Below are positions 47,101 to 60,640 of a DNA stretch of 64,000 nt, in pieces. A program made the translations under genes and the position numbers. Within the stretch, counting starts at the first letter, position 1. Each line of letters opens with the position of its first letter. Source of the DNA: Trichoplax adhaerens (Eukaryota; Placozoa; Uniplacotomia; Trichoplacea; Trichoplacidae). The stretch covers positions 76,415 to 140,414 of the forward strand of contig NW_002060966.1 of the NCBI RefSeq assembly GCF_000150275.1. The letters are read 5' to 3'. The notes beneath the pieces are model-generated. The model searched no databases. It was given only the letters and a program-made list of their open reading frames with translations, and was not told the origin of the DNA.

Positions 47101-50100
47101 GATTTCTGTAGTAGAACAATTGCATAAATGTTAATCTGAATATTCCCGAAACTTTTTAATTCATCAAAACTTGAAACTTAAGTTATCTTTACAAATTTTG
47201 GGTAGAATTAGGGAAGCCATGGCAAGATAATTTCTTTATTTGATTGCCAGCCAAGTCACTAGATTTTATAGTTTAAGGATAAATAAATCGAAAGAAAAAA
47301 ATTTATAGATTACTGTTGCATGATGTCCTTACCTCAGTCTTTACATATGGCTTTTTAAATTTATAGCATACTTTAGCTGCAATATTAGAGACTACTTACA
47401 GCGTTAATAACTTCTGATCACTTAAATTTCCAATGTTAGATATATTGTTATTGCGTAAATTTCTGTAAGTTATTGTCAAGATTTTACGAATTGATGTCGT
47501 CAAGAGAAAAAATCCGTGCTTGAATAATTAATAGTTTTTACGATATTGCTATCAATAACTTACAAAATCATTAAGTTTGAAAATGTTTTAAATGACATAT
47601 CTAAAGTTGAAATAATTTGATTTCCTTGCAAATATCTATACCGAATAATATTTTTGAAAAGCAATTATAGTTTATTGTCTCTTTATTGTTAGAAAGGGAA
47701 TATCAAGTCATTTCAAACAGATATTCGAGTACTATATGTACCTTTAAAATTTTAAATGATAAAATTAACTAAGGAAATAAAATCTTGCAAATGGTAAAAG
47801 CTATACAACTAAATTCTATCAAAGCTAAGCAAATTATTTCACTATTTTTTTATAGCTAGGAAAATTAAAATTAGTCAACTAGTATATACTTACAATTCTT
47901 GTAAAAAGGGTACGAAACCAGCAATTTGGTTAAATATTTTTGCCTTAATTAATTGGTTTTCCGCTAAATTTCTTCATGAATTTCGGGATAAATTAAGAAA
48001 TTATAGCAAATGAATCATATTCAAGTACAGAAAGGCAGCAATTAAATTGTCAAACGTAAAATGAACTATAAAGCTAGATAATGCAACCATTTCAACTACT
48101 GGGCACCACAGTCTGCCATATTTTATTTATGTTATTTTTAGTAAGCAGCAATTAAAAGTACTACAATTTCACACTTTTAGAGACTGTAGTAAATGTGATA
48201 AACCCTATATTGACGATAGAATAAGCCAATATTTGAGTTGCTAAAATAAAATTATCCCCCAATGTGGCACACAAATAGATACAATCTACAATTAATTTAT
48301 AGGGTTGAATAATATTACCATATTTTTAGAACGCAAACTGCTATAATTACAGACATTACTATATAATAGTCACATTATCGGTTACAAATTTACATCGTCT
48401 TCAGTGTTGTTAACGTTCCTGTAAAAGTTTCACTAGAAATCGAGCTGATTAAATTCTTTCTTAATGATCTACAAGAATTAAAATAAATCCGCCACAAATT
48501 TGCTAATTCCCTAATCTCTCACTTTACATTATAGAATATATGCTAAAATTAGTTACAATTTTTTTATTCTTGTGCAATTCAGGAAACTCAGCTCGAAGAT
48601 TTCGATATTGTTATTATCCAAATTTCTAGGTGAAAAATAAATGAAACTCAACAATTTATTACAAAATCTTCTAATTTATACTAAAATGAATAAGACTAAA
48701 AGTACATAGTAGTTCATGTTAGAGATATAGCTATAAGCGATATGCCTGCAAGATTTTGATATTTTATCATGAACTTTATGTTGAACATATTGTTGAATAT
48801 TCATACTATCATAGTTACTTTTTAGTAGGAAAACTAGAGCGTTGGAAGGTGTTAAATGAACTGAAAGGTGCTGTTAGCAACTTTCTTATAAATTTAGAAA
48901 AATTTAATACTTACAGATGCTCTAGTTCAGCAAGATTTGAAAAGTCCGCGTAATCAATGTTTTTAATGTTGTTCTCGCTTACAGATCTGTAAAAGTAAAC
49001 TTAAATTTACATTAAAGTAGATATTTCAAGGTAAGAACCCTCGCTAGATAACAGGTACTCCATACCCGAATATTTGAGAAGAATCCTTAAATTAAAAGTA
49101 CATAGAAGAATGAAATTTTCAAGTTATGCTAGCCCATTAATATTTGCATTAATTTCTTACCCTTTCTGGAATAATAATAAATATATGACTTTGAAAAATT
49201 TCGTCTCGAACACTTTAGCAAACTTACAAAAATTTAATCGTTTTCAAAGGTTCGAGAAAATACAAATGTTGCAGCTGATTGGATGAAACAAGCCTAAGTT
49301 GTTATACATATATATAACGCATTTTGATAAATCGTTACCATGAATTAGCAAAGAAATATAAATTTTAAATTGCTAGTAACAAATATGGTAATGTATAAGA
49401 AATTTTAAATTATTTCCATGCTATATGCAGAACTGAGATATTAAGAGCCTTGTATTCATACTAACAAATTGCGGAGAGATTCCATTTTTGCGAAAGTGAA
49501 TGTCTCGACTGATTTCAAGCGATTCGATGAAATATTTCTAGAATATGCAATATTAACAAGTTAAAGGTTTGATAATTATTCATAGTCAAGAAGGGATATA
49601 AATATATCATAATAGCTTGAGAAGATGAAATCAAACATTATCTCTTAATCTTGTCAAATTTCATTTATAGATCTCTTAGTACTTTCATGCGATTGCGTTA
49701 ACTCACAAAGTTTGCAGCCTATTGGCATTCGTTAATTGTGCCAAAGGTTTGGATGCATCCAGATATCTATAGCGGTTTCCTGATAAATCGCTGGCATTGT
49801 AAGCAAGCAGTCTAAGCATGAGGATGGACAATTTCTGCATTTACAACTTACAAAATGGGGTGTATCAATAATACTTACAGATTTAGCAACATTGTTTTCT
49901 CATCTAAATCAATTTTATCATCCTCCTTAATTTCATTATGGGAAAGATTTCTGAAAGGAAATTATCCACTGTTATTCATTTCAAATTTTTAAAGCTCGAT
50001 GTTATTAAGGAATGCCCGTAAAAATTATTCGTCATTACAGCGACGCATCATATATTTAATTGTGTTAATTGCTACATTGCATCTGTTACTCATGAATTAC

Positions 50101-53100
50101 CGTATAAATATTACATGTTATTGTGTTGTTAGTCTTAGAAGATTTTGATTTCAACACGAGTAGTTATTATGGATTATACATTAATTACTAATAAAATTTA
50201 TAATATTAATACATGATCTTATGTGATTAAATAAATTTTAGTCGTGGAGATGCCCAATACTCTACTGTATAGGAAATCATCAGAAGTGTAATCTTTAAGT
50301 AGATAATTCGTAAGATAGAATACGAATAATAATTGCTATTTGAAGAAAATTATTCGAAAATGATTCAAATATGATTAAATGCGAACCATTTCGCAGTAAA
50401 CACATTTAGCTAAAGGCTTATTTAAGAGGTGCAGATAATTGATTATCAGTAAGCAATTTGATCCGAAAATTGTTTAAATTCTATAGTTAAAAAATTTTCT
50501 GTAGAAGACCTGAAAATAGTGCTCCTCTGTCTCTTAAAAGTTATTCGCATGTTAAGTCATTTGATAGGTATTTAATCAAGTGCTAAAATAGACTATAAAC
50601 GTTAGCGAATTTATATATGTAGTAAACCTACAAACTTTGAAGGCGTATAAGCTCGAAAGCGAGATGTCCACGGATACCATTATTCGATAGATCTCTGCAG
50701 ATGTTGCAAAATAATACAGAAAATATAGCTCTCAAGTTAAATATTTTTATTACATAGAGATATATATGATAGTGTCTCGATACAATATCAAGCTAATCTT
50801 ATGCCATGCTATGCTTCTGTAATAATTCTGATTGGCCGTACTTACAGATATAGAATATTTATCTTTATCAATTCATTAACATGGCTTGAAAATCCGTTAA
50901 TAATTGCAAACTTTGCCTTCGACAAACCGCTTGAAAAATAGATAATGATAACTAGGGTGAATCAAGATCTAAGGGACAATGAATTTCCTACTAACAAAGT
51001 ATTCAATGGCTTAGCTACTCTCTTGTCTTAAACTTTTTCAAACATTCTAGTTTCATAATACAATTTTACGCTAGCTAAATCAGTCATCAATAATATCAGC
51101 ATGTTTACATTTATATCTTAAGTAAATCTCAAATTAAGTCTCAGTGAATCTAGAAAATTCTTTTGGTTATCATTTTTTAGCAGAAAAAGAAGTAATAAAG
51201 TATATTTATGAAATCTATGCGCATTTATACCAGCATAATTTAATATTCATTAAGTGTGATGCAGTTTTATCACGAACTATAATCACAATTAAATTCAAAT
51301 TAAAAGTCGTTGTTCAAATGCTTGTAGCGATAAATTTAGCAAAAACTAATAAAACTTGATGTAGCTTGTATTTTGAAGTACTGCTATAAATGTTTTTGCA
51401 ACGTAAAATAAAATACCTCGATACCGTATTATCCATACTTAAATCATAAAGTAAGCTAGGTATTACTCAGTCACAGATGTATTACTTGAGCTAAGAGTTT
51501 TGCAAGATTAGTACTTTTCTTATTAGTAGGACATTTATTCCGTTGACCAGAATACAATGCGTACTCCAGTTGATCATTTCATCATGTGCCCATTAATTTA
51601 TTAGACTTTCGTATGTCTTATTGTTAGCGTTAATACAACTTACAGTCATTTCTTTACATTCTAACATTTATACTGGTAAATGTGCAATCAGAGGATACTG
51701 TAATTCAATTCAATAACAATATAACGTATAGCATCCTAATGTAAGAAAATAACTGTTACGAAAGTAATCTTTGTGACGTATACCTTATTTCTATGTTATG
51801 TTCTATATATGTTTTACGGTCTCTTTGATTGTAATTTTAGTAATTAACAGTTGATATCCTTAATTCAGCATTACATAGACTAAAATAGTAATTGACAACC
51901 AGCTAAACTGGTTATATCTATCACCTCCAAGTTGTTAAGGTTCAAAGTACTATTCCTAAGTTTCGAGGAAATGTCTTAATATGATAGCTATATACGTATC
52001 TGTTATACTATTAATAAGCGTTGATTATTTTAATACTGTTATAGTAAATTTAATAAGACTGTATCTAATCTGTACTGTACAGATATCAACGGCGAGTTTG
52101 CTGACAATAAATTAGATTGTGATTTTCTAGTAAGTCTTAAAGGTCTTCCTACGTTAAACCCTATCTGCCTAAGAATACCAATTGTCTGGTATTCCAAAAA
52201 ACAATAGTGATGGGTAGAAATCACTCTCTCAATCCTTATTGCGAGTTAGGGCTACTCCTAGCTCGTAATAATAACTGTAAGAAATGTTTTGTGAAGCTTA
52301 TACTGCTAGAATATACTACGCTAGTGCCGGTTGAAAGTAGGAAGGTTTGGATAACTTAAAGAAGACCGAAAAACTCTGACGATTATGGAAATGTTTGCTA
52401 CTTCAACTAAACAATACTCGTGAAATTTTTAAATAAAGAATTCAACTGGCCAATATTATACTTTATCTTAATTTTTAGAACTTCATTCATTATCGTCTAC
52501 TTTAAAGCTGGAGCATGTGCACCGACAGTTATGGCAAACTTTCTATAGCACTAAATACCGTTTCCCTTAACTGATTGTCTACACAGGAATGATCTGCATA
52601 GTTAATTTTGCAAATTCGATAAGGTGAAAGTAAAAGCAATTGTTCTGTTACTTTCTATCTCGAAAGCAAACTTTGCCGATATTATATAAATAAATTTCTC
52701 TTTTAATTACGAAATATAAATCGCGAGTGAAATAGCAATTAGAATTTCTAGTGCAAAGTAAATTGGCAATACCATATGTTTAACTTCATGTTAGGAGATA
52801 GTTGCAAACTTCCAATGTTACTAATTGGATTTCCATCTAAATATCTAAAAGATAAATGACTGATTAGCTTGGCTAAATCAGGGTAATAATTATTGCATAC
52901 TTTTTTACAGGCGGACAACAGGCAGGATTATAACGAAACAACGGACAAGAATTAGCAGGATTACGCATTGATTCGAATAATATTATGAATCTTCATTATT
53001 TTCTTCAAAAATACCGATCTATTTAAATTAAGCCTCTGCTAATGAATTTAGTAAAAATTATTACAGAAATTTCAGATGTTTGAGAGTCCAAAAGGCTGCG

Positions 53101-56100
53101 GCATTTAGAACGGATATTCTATTGCTTCTTAAAGATCTGGAAGTGATAGTTAATTTGTATGATTAGTACACTAATTTGTAGCAAATAAGCCCGAAGCTAG
53201 TGAACTAAAGATGGCTGTAATAGACTTGGACTTGCGTGGCTATCACTTGATATTCTAGCAGAATATGCTTCATTCACGTTTTCAGCGAACTTTGCGATAG
53301 AATAGAACCGTATTATTATATTAATGACGAACTTACATTGTACTTAAGGAAGGATTAAATTCAAAAAGATCTCCTGAAATCATTTCAATCTGATTTTCGT
53401 CAAGGAGTCTAAAAATGAAGACTAATAGCTATAAGTTATTAATTAATTACTACTGGTTATGTACGCAATTGATTTTGGGTATGCAAGAGCATTTATTATA
53501 CAATGCGCGATTGCTAAATATAATGCGAGAAACAAACACAAAACTATGTTCCGATGATTATTTAGCTTATAATTTGTTAGCTGTGTCTTACAGAGAGTGT
53601 AAAAGAGGCATAAACTTCATTTGAGCATGACTAATCTTTCCAATTAAATTATCAACTAGTCGCCTTCCAAAATTTGTGTGAATTGATAGAATGGAGTCAT
53701 TAGTATATTAGAACTCTCAAAGATTAAATGTTAAATCTATAATTTCAAAAAATACCAACAAGGTTGTAAGAGATTGCAAATCCTGAAATGCATTCAAATC
53801 TATTTGCTCTATGTTGTGAGAGGTCAGATCTCTGAAATATTACCCGTTAAAATTCATATTTCAAATTAAAATAATTAAAATATCTGCACCAACTCTTACG
53901 ATACTTAAAAGTATAGAAGTAAAAGAATACTAAATTATATTTAGCTATTAAAGTAAAATTTCAATTTACAATGTTTTCAAACTTATCAGACCATCCAGAG
54001 TATTATTGTTCAAAGCTTTCAGGTAACCGTTAGAATAGTAACTATTGAATACATTTTATAAGTAATTAAGTAATTTAATGTACACAAGAATTGATAGTAG
54101 ATCATGCTGCTATAGTAGTAATTATCTTGTTTCTACATTACTTACAGTGAACTTAGTTGAGTAGGCAATTTAAAAATGTTTCCGTGTAGACTATTTACCT
54201 TAATGTCCTGCAAATTTCTGTAAAAAATTTATTAATTCAAATGCAATTACGTGATTCAATACTTCTTCATAATAATTTACGTTCATTTTCCTTCCGTTTC
54301 TACTAGTTAAGCGTAAGTCCGAAATATTCTGTAAATCTTATTTACATATTGCAATTAAACCATTGTAGTAATAGCAAAGGAACAATTTTAATAATTCTTT
54401 TTCTTAAATCTAAGCAGTGCCGTAAACGATGATTGTAGCTCAAAAATTAGATTATGTAAATAAATAACCTAACTTACAAATATTTCAAGTTTTCTAGGCA
54501 GGCCAAGCTATCATAAGCGATGTGAATAATTGGATTAAATTTCAAATTCCTATTAGAATAAGAAATTTAGTTGCATTTATTTAAATGAATAACTAGATAG
54601 AAATCCGCATAAATGAAATAACCATCATAGCTCTTCGAAATGGATTGTTCATATTAGCATAGAATGGTAGATGTGGTAACGGTGTGAATATAAAGCAGCA
54701 TTAGATTAATTACTTACAAGTTTTTTAGCTGAGTCAGTTTGCAGAACGTTTTGGATCGGATAGTGCTGATTGAATTCCGACTGAGACTTCTAGATGGCAA
54801 TCATATTTTTAGTTATTTTTTGAATCTTTCTTTAAGTTACAATATTCATGTATCGTTAAATAAACAGCGTTACCAGTGGCTATTACTCTACTATCTCTTC
54901 TATTACACTTTCCATCACATTATGATAAATTTGATAAATTTACTATAATAATGCTCACAAGGTTTCCAAATGATCTAAGCAATCATGGCCGGCTATCCCT
55001 ATATCAGTCAAGCTATTACCATCTAAAAGTCTATGATATTAAATTGAGAAAGCCTTAACATTATCAACAAATTATCAGCTAATATCTACAACTGTCAGCA
55101 TATCTTACCCTGATAATACGATATTAGAAACATTTAATAGGATGAAATCATGGATTACTCAAATTTGGTAATAATTTGAAAACATTTGCTATAAAAAAAT
55201 TATAACCACTTAAGAGTTGCTTTAGTGATAGGCTGATATTGCACTATAACAACTAAATAGTAATAATAATAAAAATTAGGCCACTAGAACTAAATATTTC
55301 GGCCTGTCAAATACTTTGCCATACTCTATCTAATAACAAGCCATTTCTGTCTTATCAAAATAATGTACTCGTATAACTGTGACACTTACAGCATCTTCAA
55401 TTGGCCCAATGAACAAAGAGCTCGAGTTGCAATTGCCGTAATGCCATTGTAGCAAAGGCTTCTATAGATATAAGAAATATATTGGGATATTCATTTAGTA
55501 AATGAAATTGCTGCTATTAAATAGTCCACCGTATTTACTCAAAATTACATGATATTTGTCAGGATTAAAACACGTAAATATCCGAATTACTTGCAGAAAC
55601 ATAATTTTAAATTAACATGTTGCAATATATAGAAAATTTTTTATCGGGTAAATTAGAAACCAGATACATTTACATTAAAACTAATAAAACAGAAACCATT
55701 CTTATTAGATATCACTTTTTATTTCGATTACCTAAAATCACACAGCATATCGTAAATTATGATTCAAAGACTGAAAATAAACTGCAATGTTAACAATTAA
55801 GCTAAGTCTTCAGAATTGGTAACTATCTGCTCTATACTTAAAGTAACGCTTAAAAATTCGATAATGTTTACCGTGAAACAGAAAATTCCTCTATTATCAT
55901 ATTGAATTATGTAAATAAGTACTTCAGTTGAAGTAATAATAAAAATTCATCTTACCAAGAGGATTCATTAAATTAATAAATAATATAATTCATGGTTATT
56001 AACATCTTATGTTACAATGAAAAAATGCGAAAACTTCAGGAATCAGAGTTTATATTATTAAATGTGAGTTCACTTCACTTTTTCAGTAAAGGTGAATCGA

Positions 56101-57712
56101 GTCTTACAGGGTATTTAATTGCCAAAGCTGATTAAAAGTATCATTAGCTATTTCATGAAGGTAGTTGCCATCTAAATTTCTTGAAGATAAACATGATCAA
56201 GCCAAGGAGATACATTAGTATTATTTATACATTTTAAATAAATATTTGGTAATGTCTAAGTTGCATTTTATAATCAGAAATCATTTCTGTTGTAATAAGA
56301 ATTAAGCCTACAAGTAAATTAACTTATCCAATGAGTAAAATGCTTCTTTATGAATACTTTTAACTTGATTATTTTCCAGAGATCTTATTGAAGAATAAAG
56401 AATTAGTAGAAAACTGTAATTAATTTTTATCAGTCTAATATTACGATACAATCATTTCAGTATATTGTTTGTAACAGCAGATGCTCAAGAAATTAAATCT
56501 GATTTCTATTGTTTTAGCCAAGTTTTCCTAGCTATTATGTCTAGTTTTATCAACATAATAACATTTGAAAAGATTATAAAAAATTTCGAAGCATTTGAAA
56601 AAATCATTAGGTGGATGTTAATTGTAACTTATCTTCGAAGCTTGCAAATTATTTAACTAATGTTAGACTGGAATAAAATTATCATTAGCTTATTATTAGC
56701 ACATTTTATAAGCGGTATTTAATACGATACAAGCTTTAGTTTCAGTTTGATAGCGTTAGCAGCAGAAAATAAAATTACAAAGAATGTCGAATAGTTGAAT
56801 TTGACATAATTTATAGTTAGATATATGTACATAACATTCAGGCGATCATTTATTGAACTTACAAAGACTTTAAATTTGGAAATTTGATAAAGTTGTTCCT
56901 ATAGATAACATTAATAGTCGATGAGGTAATTTTCCTAAATTCACAGAATGAATTCATTATTCTCGGATATAGGCAATTGATCCTTTGTATATCCGGCAAA
57001 TATGGCTTTTACTTTTTAAAAATACGGAAATTTTAGATTCAACTCACAGTTCAGTTACATCCAACATTTCCTTAGGTGAAGGAATGAGACTCATGTTATG
57101 ATCATGGCATAATATCCTGATTTTACTGCAGTAACATGATCGAGGACAGCAATCTAGATATAAAAGATGTACGTACGTAATTTGCTGTACAGGTATAGGA
57201 TCATTGTCAATCTACACAGAGATGATGTCAATTGTATACTTTCATAACGATCATAAACGAACATAAAATATTTTAAAGCAATAGTTATACTTGTGAGTTT
57301 GTGATATACCGGTAAAATGTTACGGTACTGCATCAATTACAATTTGCATGTCTTAAAGGTAATATTAAGTTGCTCGTTTAGCTGAATGTAAATTTATTTG
57401 TATTGACTTCATAAATGTGAATAAATTTCTGTAAAATCAATTTCACCTGCGTTAGTAAATACTTGTGCTGCAAATAAATAAGATTAATCAGAAAGTTACA
57501 AAATATAATACCGGCGAAAAATTTCTTTTACTTTAATCTTTCTTCTTCAAATAATTACATTATTTTGATTTCTTAGCTATTCTACTTGGTATTGATACAA
57601 GAGATTGAAATGGAAAGAACAAATGAGTATTACCTGTTACAACAATCAACCAAGACCATATCAGGATAATCGCCGTAACTTTTAGAAAAGTAAATTTTCT
57701 GGACATCTCCAT
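43140..57712 (-). CDS. Giant LGR-type receptor: 30 LRRs plus 7TM, 33 exons, 1,121 aa
   Basis: Exons in transcript order: 57712-57634, 57153-57048, 56934-56863, 56179-56108, 55461-55390, 55030-54959, 54789-54718, 54549-54478, 54217-54146, 54041-53970, 53831-53760, 53408-53337, 53136-53065, 52844-52773, 50929-50846, 49950-49879, 49790-49707, 49293-49228, 48986-48915, 48625-48557, 47971-47894, 47635-47564, 47462-47400, 47258-47193, 47105-47034, 46923-46843, 46361-46296, 45761-45690, 45455-45378, 45205-45134, 44604-44533, 44357-44286, 44145-43140. The model gives signal peptide, LRR N-cap, 30 LRRs, Cys-rich hinge and 7TM. Lengths total 3366 nt, in frame, with no internal stop. All sites are GT-AG; apart from the phase-1 first intron, all introns are phase 2. 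LGRs bind glycoprotein hormones, relaxins or R-spondins through the LRR ectodomain; the ligand here is unknown. The sequence preceding the 44286-44357 exon contains an ambiguous base, and a run of Ns sits in the next intron. Confidence 0.88.
44395..44444. other. Assembly gap (50 Ns)
   Basis: Lies in the intron between the last two LRR exons of the LGR gene. Its true length is unknown, so an extra repeat exon could be hidden in it. A single N at 44360 sits at the splice acceptor of the neighbouring exon. Confidence 0.95.
46642..46719. repeat. Hairpin-forming inverted repeat in an LGR intron
   Basis: GGCATTTTGCAAAATACCT (46653-46671) pairs with AGGTATTTTGTAAAATGCC (46682-46700) with one mismatch, and an outer CCGGCA/TGCCGG pair closes it. 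Each arm is itself nearly palindromic. It may be a short MITE or a structured intronic element. Confidence 0.7.
51755..52210 (-). repeat. Dispersed repeat, copy B (inverted relative to 370-925)
   Basis: The minus strand here follows the block order of copy A at the window start (GGAATACCAGACAATTG, AGATTAGATACAGTCT, GGAGGTGATAGATA, GGATATCAACTGTTAATTAC, CATAGAAATAAGGTATACG). It occupies part of the 1.8-kb intron between LGR exons 52773-52844 and 50846-50929, the longest intron of that gene. Confidence 0.75.
57048..57153 (-). CDS. LGR exon 2: cysteine-rich LRR N-terminal cap
   Basis: Encodes CCPRSCYCSKIRILC and HNMSLIP, the CPxxCxC...C...N.S.IP signature of an LRRNT domain, followed by the first half repeat (DVTEL). 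It starts with two bases completing the phase-1 codon from exon 1 and ends in phase 2, matching the chain of LRR exons. Confidence 0.85.
57634..57712 (-). CDS. LGR exon 1: signal peptide
   Basis: ATG at 57712 opens MEMSRKFTFLKVTAIILIWS and a further hydrophobic stretch ending WLIVVT, a convincing signal peptide. GTAATA follows as splice donor. A second in-frame ATG is at codon 3. The intron to exon 2 is 480 bp. Confidence 0.8.
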
Positions 57713-60640
57713 TGCAAAAGTGGCGATCTCAAATTGAAAAACTGAAGACTATAGCTGACAGACTAGCGTTCATAAATGTAAGATCTAGTAGACTGCAAGA
57801 TGTTATGTAAGCTCGATGAAATATATGTAACGTGAATATAAGTAATTAATGCCTGCTATTACTTCCTTTAAGTTAGCAGATTCAATTATTAATGTCAGTA
57901 GCAAAAAATCTCATATAGACATGATTAAAAATGAAATAATCAATATCTTTGTTAAATAGCTGAGTTTAAGTTACAATGCTTTCAAATATTATCAATAGAG
58001 AGGATAGTGATAATTAAATGGGAGGAACAATTATCTTCTGTTCTCCTTATATGTTAATAAATCTCGTAATGCTTTTCATGATGTGAAAGAATTGGATTCA
58101 ATTATTGACTATCTTTACGTTAAATAATAGTTCATTAATACGATAGTAATATAAGGCAAAACAATATTATTTCAACATAATAATAGGTAGTATTGATATA
58201 GTAAATCTAGATATTGATTGTTTAAAGCCAGTGCTAATTTCGATTTATCTATTTAAATGATAGTAATCTAATAAATAATGCAAACTTAGCTATCAAATGA
58301 AAAAATATAAATAAGGGCTAGATAACTGTAAAGGCATTTTATAGATTATAACAACGGTAGACGATTCAAAATGTAAATATGCAATACTTTAAACATGAGG
58401 GAAAGCTTGAACGAATCCGGATAATTTATATTTTTTGGGAGTTGACTCTTTATGCATTCGAAATATAGCACTCTTACTGTAAAAATTGTATATGGATTAA
58501 TAATAGTACTAATTTGTCAGTACAAAAATCAAATTATTAAAAGGGTAGTTCTTTTTAACGTCAAGTTATGTAGATTTGCAGGATCAACCACAGTAAAAAA
58601 AAATTTAAGTTTTAATGTTTTAGAAGGTTGTACGTTTGTCATAATCGAAGAAAAACAAGAGAAATAAATTAGTGAATAGTATTGTAATCTTTATTGCAGC
58701 TATTGTGAGAAGGAATCCTGTAAAACATTACAATATAGAATAAGTAAAGTAATCTAGCTAACTGAGTAACCAACGGCGCAGAACTAAATAAGTTTGAGGC
58801 ATAGATCATTAGTATATATACATATGGTGGAGAGATAGGATACATTTAGAGAACAAGACTTGTAGTATCGACAATTTTAGACAAAGTAATGTTGAAAATA
58901 TTAGCGATTTGATATTCTCTTGCAATTTTCGAAGGAATCAATGGTGATAGATTATATTATACACATTTACTACTTATGTCACATTTTCGCAACCTTTCAT
59001 ACTAAAGCTTGGGTTCATTTTTCAATCGCTTTCTAGCTGAATACTTGTAGTAAATCTTACTAATTGCGTGGGATCAAAGATATATAGTTGCAGCGCTGAA
59101 ATAGCTTCAGATTAGGCTCAAAATATCGTGTAAAAATAGTTCATGTTGTTTGCTAGACGGTAAGAAGACGAATTCATGTTTAGTTTAGCTAGTAGTTGGA
59201 ACTTGTTAGAAGGCAACTTCGTTATTGTTGAGCAGTCGATTACTTAATGTCAGAAATATGGTATTTTTCAAATGGTGCTGTAGCTGATAGATTTTTTTAT
59301 ATCGATATTTAACGCTCTTAAATATAGATACCTTTACAATCTTATTTCGCTTTATTCTAATATAGCTTGTCATGTTGAGATACCGATTGCACTTACGGTC
59401 TTCGCCATTTTCTATAATCATTTGCTATAACATAGTCTATGATGGCATATGTTGTATCTAATTATAAAGTACTATGCATTGTGGTAGTCTTACAGCTAAA
59501 AGAATTCTACTTAAATTTTGAATATAGTAAATTATGCTAGATGAATCGGTAAGTTTTAATCGAAATGATCATGCAATACCGGTAATTTATGACGAAAAAT
59601 TGCAGATAATAAGCTGGACGAAATTTGGTTCTAGCTCCTAATAATAAATTGAAATATCTCAGATAGGTAAACTACTTATTGAAATCTACTTTACTAATAC
59701 TTAGGTCCAGGTACATTTTAATGTTATAAATCAAATGACTTATAGCGGAAAGATGAATTAGATGCCAAATATGAAGATTGAAACTCTTTTGACCGGTAAG
59801 ACATTTTATGACACTTATATGCAGGACAAAGCTCACAATAAATAGTCAAAAACTGCATTATTCGACAAATCTACGTCACAAACTTTATTTCACAGTTAGA
59901 AGAAGAAAAGTTAAGGTAATTAAAGAGAATTGTAATTTGTTGATCGTTACTTTTGACGTTATACGCTTAATTAAGATGTAGAGATGACAATTTAGATCGA
60001 ATAAAATGTATTATTATCGATAACGCTTAAAAACACAGTAAAAAAGTTAATGGTCATGTCTTTATTGCAATAACTACGATCAAAGGCTAAAGAAAATCGA
60101 TTTACATGGTCATCTGTACTGGTTAGTAAATTGTTATTTATCTTTCGAAGCAGTAGGTATATGTACTTTTTCGTTACCATGTGCTGTATATCCAATCTTT
60201 TACATATTTACGAGTGTAGTAAAAGGACTAAAAGTAGAGTCCTTTGTAGTTTTTAGTATGTAATTAGTATTATTTTACTATAGAAAATACCTAGAAAGTG
60301 ATAGTGTCTTTAAGTTTTACCTTGCCAAATCATCATGTCGCCATCTTTTCTTCTTCATTATTTTACAAGGTATTATATAGATTACTATAGAAGTAGCCCT
60401 ATAGAGCAAATGCCTAATCTAAAGAAAGGGCGTTCGATCGTCTATTCAAATTGTAAAGGAATTTGACTTAGTAGCAAAACCCTATCCTTAGAGAAAGGGG
60501 ATTTATAACATGACGATAAAGTACTGTAATGTAGTCTATAATCGTACAGTTACAGTACAATCTGACGCTAAAACATCAACTGTCAATACTCGCGAATACT
60601 ACGCGATACTAATGTCAGGAAAGTAGTCGTAGTAGTCATA
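57713..60640. other. Upstream flank of the LGR gene, no gene recognised
   Basis: Includes the presumed LGR promoter (immediately right of 57712). Short frames on both strands up to 60.2 kb show no domain, splice-compatible pattern or signal peptide that I could support. Confidence 0.45.

Larger units (their letters stand above)
44286..56934 (-). other. Block of 30 single-repeat LRR exons
   Basis: Each exon encodes one leucine-rich repeat of the form xLxxNxIxxI...F..L..L..L, for example NLDGNYLHEIANDTF (56179-56108), DVSNNQIVSLHDRC (44604-44533) and SLSRNSISTIRSKTF (54789-54718). Introns always split the codon after its second base, just before the next repeat. The 12 membrane-distal repeats are all exactly 72 nt. 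The 18 nearer the membrane vary (63-84 nt, still multiples of 3). Donor sites are GTAAGN in most, with GTGAGT, GTACGT, GTATTG and GTTGGT variants; the last two are weak. Confidence 0.87.

Noticed and set aside
45636-49286. Plus-strand ORFs at 45636, 48756 and 49074
   Set aside because: They overlap LRR exons of the minus-strand LGR gene and have no domain of their own.
51640-51712. Possible additional LRR exon (CTTACAG pattern on plus strand)
   Set aside because: The phase-2 frame has a stop and there is no acceptor at the expected distance.
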